From: an uncultured Oscillospiraceae bacterium
GTDB lineage: Bacteria > Bacillota > Clostridia > Oscillospirales > Oscillospiraceae
NCBI GenBank assembly: GCA_947630785.1
Contig: CANRIW010000013.1
Location: 1-47,299 of the forward strand
DNA length: 47,299 bases
Reading direction: 5' to 3'
Shown here: positions 16,002 to 22,779 of the stretch, piece by piece
Position numbering within the stretch: position 1 is the stretch's first letter
How the letters are laid out: every line of letters begins with the position of its first letter
Program-made: the position numbers and the translations under genes
Notes under the pieces: model-generated
The model's database searches: none
What the model saw: the letters and a program-made list of their open reading frames with translations, nothing else
What the model was told of the DNA's origin: nothing

Positions 16002-16110
16002 ATTATAGCAAAACGTCCTCCGCCCGTATAAAATTTCCTTTCGGTTTTTGTGATTTTTTTACGATTTCCATTCCTTGCCCCTTGACGGAGGCTGGCAGTA
16101 CCGTTACAAT
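16002..16110. promoter_or_regulatory. Divergent promoter region of the methyltransferase genes
   Basis: Plus strand: TTGACG (16082-16087), 17 bases, TACAAT (16105-16110). Minus strand: a consensus TATAAT (16002-16007 as ATTATA) with a poor -35, suggesting an activator. An AT-rich block TTTTTGTGATTTTTTT lies at 16045-16060 between them and recurs before the corrinoid-protein promoter. The PocR-AraC protein is the likely regulator. Confidence 0.65.
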
Positions 16111-16160
16111 GAAAATATGTGAAATTGAATAAGAATCTAAAACAGGAGAGGAGAATTTTT

Positions 16161-17270
16161 ATGAATTCATTTGAAAAAATCCAGCGCTGCTTCGACCTGG
16201 TCCCGCCCGCCGACCGCAAAGACATCCCTGTGTATCCCATGATGCTCCTCTATCCCGGCCGGGTGGCCGGCTTCACCCAGAAGGAGATCACCTCCGACAT
16301 GGACAAGTGGCTCCAGGCCCTAGACATCACCTTCCAGAAGATCGGCACCCCTGACCTGTGCCAGGGCAATCCTCCCGGGGACGTGATGTTCCTCCAGGGC
16401 ATCGAGGCCCTGCGCCCCGGTTATGAGCTGGACGAGGACGCCAGCTATCAGTTCAAAGAGACCTGCCACATGCAGCCGGAGGACTACCAGGACATCATCG
16501 ACAACGGCTACCTCCAGTGGTACAACCGCTATCTCTGCACCATCCAGCACCCGCCCATCACCAACATCCCGGACATCGGCAAGCTGTGGATGCAGGTGGG
16601 CATGAACGCCGGAAAGGTAGCCGGCTTCCTGGCCCAGCGGGGGGTGAGCCCCATCCACGGCACCGCCTCCGGCACCCCCTTCGACACCCTCTCCATGGTC
16701 CGCTCCTTCGGCGAGTTCGTCTACGACCTGTACGACGAGCCCGACCTGGTAAAGGCCGCCATCGACAAGGGCACCCCGGAGGTGCTGGGCCAGATCCTGG
16801 GCACTCTGGAGCACTCCCCCCTGAAGCGGGCCAGCCTCTACGCCATGCGGTCCGACGCCAACTCCATCTCCCCCGCCATTTTCGAGGAGTTCTCCTGGCC
16901 CTCCCTGAAGGCCATCATCCTGGGCCTCCACCAGGCCGGCGTCCAGGCGGTGCTCCACGCCGACGGCAACTGGCTGCCCATGCTGCCCAAGCTGCTGGAG
17001 CTGCCCAAGGGCAGCACTCTGGTGGAGCTGGACGGCGTCACCGACATCCACGCCGCCTACGACATCCTCAAGGGCTGGCTGCCCATCCGGGGCGACGTGC
17101 CCGCCACCATGCTGGCCTTCGGCACTCCCGACCAGGTGTCCGCCTACTGCGAGGACCTGATCCAGATGTCCATGGCCAAGGGCGGCCTGGTGCTGGGCAG
17201 CGGCTGCGAGGTCCCGCTGAACTGCAAGCTGGAGAATCTGAAGGCCATGATGGACTCCGTCCGCGCCTGA
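16161..17270 (+). CDS. URO-D-superfamily protein C, altered metal site
   Basis: 369 aa from ATG 16161, chosen because of GGAGAGGAG just upstream. Same superfamily as proteins A and B, but the predicted zinc triad reads H-x-D-x80-C (HAD in AVLHADGNWL; C in GSGCEVP), so one cysteine ligand is replaced by aspartate. The family core is clear: GTASGTPFDTLS, then MRSDANSISPAIFEEF. The change may alter the acceptor or mark a donor-specific methyltransferase. It heads the plus-strand set that continues with the PocR-AraC gene and the corrinoid protein gene. Confidence 0.8.
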   Translation: MNSFEKIQRCFDLVPPADRKDIPVYPMMLLYPGRVAGFTQKEITSDMDKWLQALDITFQKIGTPDLCQGNPPGDVMFLQGIEALRPGYELDEDASYQFKETCHMQPEDYQDIIDNGYLQWYNRYLCTIQHPPITNIPDIGKLWMQVGMNAGKVAGFLAQRGVSPIHGTASGTPFDTLSMVRSFGEFVYDLYDEPDLVKAAIDKGTPEVLGQILGTLEHSPLKRASLYAMRSDANSISPAIFEEFSWPSLKAIILGLHQAGVQAVLHADGNWLPMLPKLLELPKGSTLVELDGVTDIHAAYDILKGWLPIRGDVPATMLAFGTPDQVSAYCEDLIQMSMAKGGLVLGSGCEVPLNCKLENLKAMMDSVRA

Positions 17271-17277
17271 GGCGGGA

Positions 17278-17310
17278 GGCCCGAGCCCGCCGGTTCGGCG
17301 GGCCCGGCCT
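17278..17310 (+). other. GC-rich hairpin between protein C and araC genes
   Basis: GCCCGCCG and CGGCGGGC form a tight stem within a longer GC-rich inverted repeat before the araC ribosome site (AGGAGG). There is no T-run, so it looks like an mRNA stability or partial attenuation element. Confidence 0.4.
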
Positions 17311-17328
17311 GACACAGGAGGACTTGAC

Positions 17329-18600
17329 ATGAGCGACAGCTATGTCATCGATCTGGATGCGGCGAGATCCATGGTGAACGCCTTCGCCGGGACCACCGGC
17401 GTCCGCTGCCGGCTGATCTCCGCCGCCGGTGAGACGCTGTACCAGTCCGGCCGGCCGGAGGACGAGTGTGCCTATCTGAAAGCCCTTCCCGGGATACCGC
17501 CCCCCTGTACCGACCTCCACCTGAGAGGCATCCGCCAGGCGGAGCGCTTCGGAGGCCGGTACATCTATGCCTGCCCCTCCAGCCTGGCCTACTGCGCCAG
17601 CCCCATCATGGTGGGGGGCGCTCTGGCGGGGGGGCTGGTGGCCGGCCCCGTGCTGTTGATGGACACCGACGATCTGCTGGAAGAACTGATCGAGCGCCGC
17701 GGCGTCCGTCAGGATGAGCTCGCGTCCCTGTGGAACTTTCTCTGTGATATCCCGCACATGGAGTCCGCCCGGCTGAGCCAGTTGTCCCTTCAGCTGTTCG
17801 CCGACACTCTTTGCATCGGGGACAACAGCCGGGAACTGTTCCTCCAGCGGGACGATGGGCTGCAGCAGCAGAACATGGGGCAGTATATCCACCAGGTCAA
17901 GGCGGTCGGGCAGGACGCCCGCTATCCCGTCGAGAAGGAACCGCAGCTCTACGCCGCGGTGGCGCGGGGCGACCGGGCCGCCGCTGCCGCCCTGCTCAAC
18001 GATCTGCTGGGACACATCTTCTTTCTGACCCCGGATCCTGAGACGAGCGGCTTTCAGGTGGCGATGCTGCTCTGGCTGCTGTCCAGAGCAGCCATCCACG
18101 GCGGGGCCGACCAGGAGGCCGCGCTGGCCATCAGCGACCAGTATCTGAAAAAGCTGCGCCGCCTCCGCACCCAGGAGGATATCGCCCAGTGGCTGTCCCA
18201 GGCCCTGCGCCGTTACACCGCCCTGGTGTTCAAGCTGGTAGACACCAAGCACCGGGACGTGATCCAAAAGGCCATGGGCTATATGCAGGCCAACTGCGGC
18301 CGGAACCTGACTTTGGGAGAAGTGGCCGACTATGTGAGCTACTCCCACTCCTATTTCTCCAAGGTATTCAAAGAGGAGCTGGGCTTCGGCTTCTGCGCCT
18401 GCCTCAACCAGCTGCGGGTGGAAAAGAGCAAGGTGCTCCTGCTGGCCAGCAGCGCCACCATGTCCGAGATCTACGCTGCCTGCGGATTCGAGGACCAGAG
18501 CTATTTCTGCAAGGTATTCAAACGGGTGACAGGGGTCACCCCCGACCGCTACCGCAAACAGAGCCGCCGCATCGATGAGCGCAGGGAGCGGGACCTATAA
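17329..18600 (+). CDS. AraC-family regulator with PocR sensory domain
   Basis: 423 aa. Residues about 1-165 match the PocR ligand-binding fold (DLDAARSMVNAFAGTTGV, then CTDLHLRG, then YIYACPSSLAYCASPI and GGALAGGLVAGP), named after the propanediol/cobalamin regulator. A helical linker follows, and two HTH motifs of AraC type at about 315-415 (LTLGEVADYVSYSHSYFSKVFKEE and MSEIYAACGFEDQSYFCKVFKR). PocR-type sensors are frequent beside corrinoid methyltransferase genes and may sense the methyl donor. It probably activates the divergent promoters at 16002-16110 and the promoter at 18662-18689. AGGAGG lies before the ATG. Confidence 0.88.
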   Translation: MSDSYVIDLDAARSMVNAFAGTTGVRCRLISAAGETLYQSGRPEDECAYLKALPGIPPPCTDLHLRGIRQAERFGGRYIYACPSSLAYCASPIMVGGALAGGLVAGPVLLMDTDDLLEELIERRGVRQDELASLWNFLCDIPHMESARLSQLSLQLFADTLCIGDNSRELFLQRDDGLQQQNMGQYIHQVKAVGQDARYPVEKEPQLYAAVARGDRAAAAALLNDLLGHIFFLTPDPETSGFQVAMLLWLLSRAAIHGGADQEAALAISDQYLKKLRRLRTQEDIAQWLSQALRRYTALVFKLVDTKHRDVIQKAMGYMQANCGRNLTLGEVADYVSYSHSYFSKVFKEELGFGFCACLNQLRVEKSKVLLLASSATMSEIYAACGFEDQSYFCKVFKRVTGVTPDRYRKQSRRIDERRERDL

Positions 18601-18614
18601 AAAATTATTATGAT

Positions 18615-18689
18615 TTTTTGTAATTTTCCCGTCTGTTCTCACGGATTTGTTGCGGCGTTTTTTGACTTTTGCTAAATTAGTTGTATCAG
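18615..18689 (+). promoter_or_regulatory. Promoter and AT-rich motif before the corrinoid protein gene
   Basis: TTGACT (18662-18667), 16 bases, then TATCAG (18684-18689) form a moderate promoter. Upstream, TTTTTGTAATTTTCCC (18615-18630) resembles the block at 16045-16060 and may be the same regulator site. Confidence 0.5.
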
Positions 18690-18734
18690 AATCCATTACA
18701 TAAATGAACGAATCATGAAACGGAGGTATTTGTT

Positions 18735-19370
18735 ATGAGCACTTTGACCGAGATTGGTGAAGCCCTGGAGCGCGGCAAGCGCAAGCAAGTGGTCCAGCTG
18801 GTCCAGCAGGCCCTGGACGAGGGCCTGGCCCCCCAGCAGATCCTGACCGAGGGCCTGCTCCCCGGCATGGACCGGGTGGGCCTGAAGTTCCGCAACAACG
18901 AGATCTTCGTCCCCGAGGTGCTGGTGGCTGCCCGGGCCATGAGCGCCGGCACCGAGGTGCTGAAGCCCCTGCTGGCCGAGGCCGGCAGCACCAGCGCGGG
19001 CAAGGCCGTGCTGGGCACCGTGAAGGGCGACCTGCACGACATCGGCAAGAACCTGGTGAAGATGATGCTGGAGGGCAAGGGCATCGAGGTGGTCGACCTG
19101 GGCGTGGATGTGGCCCCTGAGACCTTTGTCCAGGCCGCCGTCGACAACGACGCCAAGCTCATCTGCTGCTCCGCCCTGCTGACCACCACCATGCCCGTCA
19201 TCGGCGATGTGGTCAAGGCCGCCGAGGCCGCCGGCATCCGTGACAAGGTGAAGATCATGGTGGGCGGCGCCCCCCTGACCCAGGAGTTCTGCGACTCCAT
19301 CGGCGCCGACTGCTACACCCCCGACGCGGCCTCCGCCGCCATCCGGGCCGTGGAGCTGCTCTCCGCGTAA
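18735..19370 (+). CDS. Corrinoid protein of a methyltransferase system
   Basis: 211 aa, the usual size of MtaC/MtbC/MttC-like shuttles. Residues about 5-90 are the helical cap domain; residues 92-210 are the B12-binding Rossmann fold with D99-x-H101-x-x-G104 (GDLHDIGKNLV), where H101 is the lower cobalt ligand, and with SALLTTTM and VGGAPLTQEF as the other family blocks. It carries a methyl group on cobalt between donor and acceptor methyltransferases; here the partners are probably the URO-D proteins. A GGAGGT ribosome site precedes it. A cobalamin riboswitch lies directly downstream, so the shuttle itself is transcribed independently of it. Confidence 0.95.
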   Translation: MSTLTEIGEALERGKRKQVVQLVQQALDEGLAPQQILTEGLLPGMDRVGLKFRNNEIFVPEVLVAARAMSAGTEVLKPLLAEAGSTSAGKAVLGTVKGDLHDIGKNLVKMMLEGKGIEVVDLGVDVAPETFVQAAVDNDAKLICCSALLTTTMPVIGDVVKAAEAAGIRDKVKIMVGGAPLTQEFCDSIGADCYTPDAASAAIRAVELLSA

Positions 19371-19405
19371 AACCGTACCACAAACAGAATACCATCCGTT
19401 CCGTG

Positions 19406-19437
19406 GCCCGGACGGGGCCCTGCCGCACCGTCCGGGC
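19406..19437 (+). other. Hairpin between corrinoid gene and riboswitch
   Basis: GCCCGGACGG (19406-19415) and CCGTCCGGGC (19428-19437) pair perfectly over 10 bp. There is no T-run after it. It may end or stabilise the corrinoid-protein mRNA or be the outer part of the riboswitch. Confidence 0.5.
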
Positions 19438-19615
19438 TGAACAAGACAATCGGGTGAGAATCCCGAACGGTACCGCCGCTGTATGCAGCTGAGGCGCCCT
19501 TCAGGCGAAAGCCGGTCACTGGAGAGATCCGGGAAGGCGAAGGGGGCCGCGGGGAGTCCGTCTCCCCACAGGCGCGAGTCAGAAGACCTACGGAAACCGG
19601 GGCGCCGCCCCCCGC
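19438..19615 (+). ncRNA. Cobalamin (B12) riboswitch
   Basis: The conserved elements appear in order: GGGTGAGAATCCC followed by ACGGTACCGCCGCTGTA, then AAGCCGGTCACTGG, then the B12-box-like GCGCGAGTCAGAAGACCTAC. It precedes a hairpin with a T-run and then the DUF4430, ECF and RamA-type genes. High cobalamin would be expected to turn these genes off. The ends are approximate. Confidence 0.9.
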
Positions 19616-19653
19616 GAGCATCGGGGAAGCGCGGCGTCTGCATGCGGAAAACA

Positions 19654-19690
19654 CGGCCGCGGCGTCAGTTCTGATGCCGCGGCCGCTTTT
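19654..19690 (+). terminator. Riboswitch-controlled terminator
   Basis: CGGCCGCGGCGTC (19654-19666) pairs with 19673-19685 with one G-U pair, then CTTTT. It lies between the B12 box and the AGGAGG of the DUF4430 gene, the normal place for the expression platform. Confidence 0.75.
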
Positions 19691-19714
19691 CAACATTCAG
19701 AGGAGGAAAAAACC

Positions 19715-20110
19715 ATGAAGAAAAATCAGAAGCTCATCATCGCCGCCGTCGTGGCGGTACTGCTGGTCGTCTGCCTGCTGGTGATCTATTTCGCCACCCG
19801 CCCGGCGACCTCCCAGGGGGCCAAGACGGTCACGGTGGAGGTGGTCCACGGCGACGGCTCGTCCAAGGCCTTCACCTACCACACCGATGCGGAGTACCTG
19901 GGCGAGGTGCTGCTGGCCGAGGGGCTCATCGCGGGCGATGAGGGCGAATTTGGCCTGTACATCACCCGGGTGGACGGCGAGGACGCCATCTACGAGGAAA
20001 ACAACGCCTACTGGGCCCTGTACGAGGGGGAGGACTACGCCATGCAGGGGATCGACCAGACCCCCATCGCCGACGGGGATACCTTCTCCCTGGTATACAC
20101 CGTTGGCTGA
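19715..20110 (+). CDS. DUF4430 membrane-anchored protein, cobalamin uptake
   Basis: 131 aa. MKKNQK is followed by a hydrophobic helix (LIIAAVVAVLLVVCLLVIYF) that acts as signal anchor; the rest faces outside. The outer domain (VTVEVVHGDGSSKAFTYHT, EYLGEVLLAEGLI, NAYWALYEGEDYAMQGID) matches DUF4430, related to the C-terminal domain of the B12 carriers transcobalamin and intrinsic factor. Placement directly under a cobalamin riboswitch and in front of an ECF S component supports B12 capture. AGGAGG lies before the ATG. The stop overlaps the start of the next gene. Confidence 0.88.
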   Translation: MKKNQKLIIAAVVAVLLVVCLLVIYFATRPATSQGAKTVTVEVVHGDGSSKAFTYHTDAEYLGEVLLAEGLIAGDEGEFGLYITRVDGEDAIYEENNAYWALYEGEDYAMQGIDQTPIADGDTFSLVYTVG

Positions 20111-20627
20111 GCGGAAAGGCGGCCTCCTGCTGGCGGAGCTGGCCCTGTTCGGCATCCTGGGCGGACTGACCTTCGGCATGAAGGTGGTGATGGCCCCCCT
20201 GCCCAACATCGAGCCGGTGTCCCTGATGGTCATGCTGTTCGCCGTCACCTTCGGGCGGAAGGCGCTGTACCCCATCTACGTGTATGTGCTGCTGGAATTT
20301 CTCCTGTACGGCTTCAATCTATGGTCCGTCAACTACCTGTACATCTGGCTGATCCTGGCCGTGGGGGCCTGGCTCATGCGGGAGGCTGTCCATCCCCTGG
20401 CCTGGGCCCTGCTGTCCGGCGGGTTCGGGCTGCTGTTCGGGGCCCTGTGCGCGCCGGTGGACGTGTTCATAGGCGGCTTTGGGTACGCCGCGGCCCGGTG
20501 GGTCTCCGGCATCCCCTATGACCTGCTCCACGGAGCTGGCAATTTCGTCATCGCGCTGGTCCTGTTCGTCCCCCTGCGCCGGCTGATGGACCGGCTGTAT
20601 CAGTCCCTGCGGAACAACCACCGCTGA
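20103..20627 (+). CDS. ECF transporter S component, probably for cobalamin
   Basis: 174 aa with about five or six hydrophobic segments (LLLAELALFGILGGLTFGMKV, VSLMVMLFAVTF, ALYPIYVYVLLEFLLYG, YLYIWLILAVGAWLM and others). S components bind a vitamin and share an energising ECF module encoded elsewhere. The start is uncertain: the likely TTG at 20103 overlaps the stop of the DUF4430 gene; the in-frame sequence further upstream is not membrane-like. The riboswitch and the DUF4430 partner point to cobalamin or a precursor. No CbiQ or ATPase gene is nearby. Confidence 0.8.
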   Translation: MAERKGGLLLAELALFGILGGLTFGMKVVMAPLPNIEPVSLMVMLFAVTFGRKALYPIYVYVLLEFLLYGFNLWSVNYLYIWLILAVGAWLMREAVHPLAWALLSGGFGLLFGALCAPVDVFIGGFGYAAARWVSGIPYDLLHGAGNFVIALVLFVPLRRLMDRLYQSLRNNHR

Positions 20628-20644
20628 GCGATCGGAGGAACGCT

Positions 20645-22180
20645 ATGAACATCACCGTGTTACTGGAGACCGGGCCGGTCAACCTGTCCGCCCGGCCGGG
20701 AGAAACCCTGCTGGACGTTCTGCGGGAGCATGAGGGCATGCCCGTCCACGCCCCCTGCGGCGGACAGGGGACCTGTCAGAAGTGTACCGTCTTCCTGTCC
20801 GGCCCGGAGGGGGAGACCCCCGTGCTGGCCTGCCGCACCCCGGCGGAGGAGGGAATGACCCTCCGGCTGCCCCCAGTCGCCCCCCTGGCGGTGGAGCTGG
20901 ACAGCGCCGCCCGTGCCTCCCTCCCCGCCGACCCAGGGTTGTCTGGCTATGGGATTGCCTGCGACATCGGCACCACCACCGTGGTGTGCCAGCTGACGGA
21001 GCTGGCCACCGGAAAAGTCCTGGCCAGCGCTGGGGAGGGCAATGCCCAGCGGCCCTACGGGGCCGACGTCATCGCCCGCATCCGGGCCTCCATGGACGGG
21101 CGGCGCCCCGCCCTCACCGCGGCCATCACCGGGCAGCTGTCCCGGATGATCGGGGAACTGTGCCGCTCCGCCGGGGTGCCGGTGGAGGAGGTAAGCCGTA
21201 TGGTCGTGGCCGGCAACACCACCATGTGCCATCTGCTGGCCGGTCTGCCGCCTGACGGAATCGGCGTGGCCCCCTTCACCCCGGTCTCCCGGTTCGGGGA
21301 CTGCCACGACGCCCGGGCCCTGGGACTTCCCTTCGACGGGGAGGTGTATATCTGTCCCGCCGTGTCCGGCTACGTGGGGGGCGATATCACCGCCGACCTG
21401 CTGGCGGCCGGCCTGGACCGGGCGGACGCCCCTGCCCTGCTCATCGACGTGGGCACCAACGGCGAGATGGCCCTGGGGTACGGGGACCGGTTCGTGTGCT
21501 GCTCCACCGCCGCCGGCCCCGCCTTCGAGGGGGCCCAGATCCGCTTCGGCATGACCGCCGCGCCGGGGGCGATCTCGGAGGTCCGCCTGGAGGGCGGGAA
21601 AGTGGTCTGCTCCGTCATCGGCGGCGGGCCCGCCGTGGGTGTCTGCGGCTCCGGTCTCATCGACGCCGTGGCCCTCATGCTGGAACTGGGCGCCGTGGAT
21701 GAGACTGGGCGGATGCTGGACGTGGAGGAGGACGACATCCCCGAAGAGGCCGCCCCGTATCTCTTCCTGCTGGACGATTCCCCCGCCTTCCGCCTGGCGG
21801 ACGGAGTGGCCGTCACCCAGGCGGACATCCGCAAGCTCCAGCTGGGCAAGGGGGCCATCGCCGCCGGCGTCCGGGTGATGCTGGACGCCTACGGGGCGGA
21901 GTTCGGCCAGGTGGGCCGGCTGCTGCTGGCCGGAGGGTTCGGCAGCTATATCCGCCCGGAGAGCGCCGCCCGCATCGGTCTCATCCCGGCGGAGCTGCTC
22001 CCCGTCACCCAGGCGGTGGGCAATACCGCCGCCCAGGGCGCGCTGGAGGCGCTGGTGTCCTCTGACGCCCGGGCCCGGCTGGCCCGCCTGCAGGCAAACA
22101 TGGACTACCGGGAGCTGTCCAATCTGCCCCAGTTCAACGACGCCTATATGGACGCCATGATGTTCCCGGAGGAGGATTGA
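20645..22180 (+). CDS. RamA-type corrinoid reductive activator (ASKHA, DUF4445)
   Basis: 511 aa. Restores inactive Co(II) corrinoid to Co(I) using ATP. Residues 1-80 are a [2Fe-2S] ferredoxin domain with C38, C44, C47 and C63. A linker follows, then an actin-like ATPase core: GIACDIGTTTVVCQL near 98, VVAGNTTMCHLL near 187, LIDVGTNGEMAL near 265, and LAGGFGSYI near 430. The architecture matches RACo/AcsV-like activators in acetogens. It lies in the riboswitch-controlled set, and its partner is most likely the corrinoid protein upstream. Gaps to its neighbours are short. Confidence 0.93.
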   Translation: MNITVLLETGPVNLSARPGETLLDVLREHEGMPVHAPCGGQGTCQKCTVFLSGPEGETPVLACRTPAEEGMTLRLPPVAPLAVELDSAARASLPADPGLSGYGIACDIGTTTVVCQLTELATGKVLASAGEGNAQRPYGADVIARIRASMDGRRPALTAAITGQLSRMIGELCRSAGVPVEEVSRMVVAGNTTMCHLLAGLPPDGIGVAPFTPVSRFGDCHDARALGLPFDGEVYICPAVSGYVGGDITADLLAAGLDRADAPALLIDVGTNGEMALGYGDRFVCCSTAAGPAFEGAQIRFGMTAAPGAISEVRLEGGKVVCSVIGGGPAVGVCGSGLIDAVALMLELGAVDETGRMLDVEEDDIPEEAAPYLFLLDDSPAFRLADGVAVTQADIRKLQLGKGAIAAGVRVMLDAYGAEFGQVGRLLLAGGFGSYIRPESAARIGLIPAELLPVTQAVGNTAAQGALEALVSSDARARLARLQANMDYRELSNLPQFNDAYMDAMMFPEED

Positions 22181-22182
22181 CC

Positions 22183-22719
22183 ATGACAGACGAACAACTG
22201 CTGGAGCTGGCCGCGGGCTGCGGCTTCGATCACGTGGGGATGCTGAACGTCCCCGCCCTGAAATTCGAGCCGGCGGTGCGGGACATGTGCGCCGCCGATA
22301 AATGCCGCAGCTACGGCAAATGCTGGACCTGCCCGCCTCACTGCGGCACCCTGGAGGACTTCGCCGCCAGGGCGGCCCAATATCACCGGGGGGTCATCGT
22401 CCAGACCACCGGGCAACTGGAGGACGACTACGACGTGGAGACCATGATGGCCGCCGAGGTCCTCCAGAAAGAGCGGTTCCGGGCCCTCACCGAACAGATG
22501 CGGGCAGTCTTCCCCGGCTGTATGCCCCTGTCCGCCGGGGCCTGCTCTGTCTGCAAGACCTGCGCCTGCCCCGACGCGCCCTGCCGCTTCCCGGAGCTGG
22601 CCATCCCATCCATGGAGGCCAGCGGCCTCAACGTGAGCGCCACATGCGCCGCCTCCGATATCAGCTACTATTACGGACCCAGGACCATAACCTACACCTG
22701 CTGTATTCTTACCGATTGA
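22183..22719 (+). CDS. DUF2284 metal-binding protein
   Basis: 178 aa. Cysteine-rich: KCRSYGKCWTCPPHCG near residue 45 is the DUF2284 signature, followed by GACSVCKTCACPDAPCRFP near 125 and a C-terminal CCILTD. Such proteins often sit beside corrinoid methyltransferase genes and may bind an Fe-S cluster, but no function is proven. The ATG at 22183 follows GGAGGA and lies three bases after the activator stop, so it is the last gene of the riboswitch operon. Confidence 0.85.
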   Translation: MTDEQLLELAAGCGFDHVGMLNVPALKFEPAVRDMCAADKCRSYGKCWTCPPHCGTLEDFAARAAQYHRGVIVQTTGQLEDDYDVETMMAAEVLQKERFRALTEQMRAVFPGCMPLSAGACSVCKTCACPDAPCRFPELAIPSMEASGLNVSATCAASDISYYYGPRTITYTCCILTD

Positions 22720-22744
22720 TTCAATTGGGATTCTGTGGTATCAT
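22716..22744 (+). promoter_or_regulatory. Promoter of the cardiolipin synthase gene
   Basis: TTGATT (22716-22721), 17 bases, TATCAT (22739-22744). It begins at the very end of the DUF2284 gene. Confidence 0.65.
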
Positions 22745-22779
22745 ATATTCAACTTCTCCCATGACCGGAGGGATCCTAT

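Noticed and set aside
13927-17270. Heme-pathway uroporphyrinogen decarboxylase (hemE)
   Set aside because: The H-x-C/D...C metal motif and the corrinoid neighbours fit the MtaA branch, and the N-terminal HemE signature is missing.
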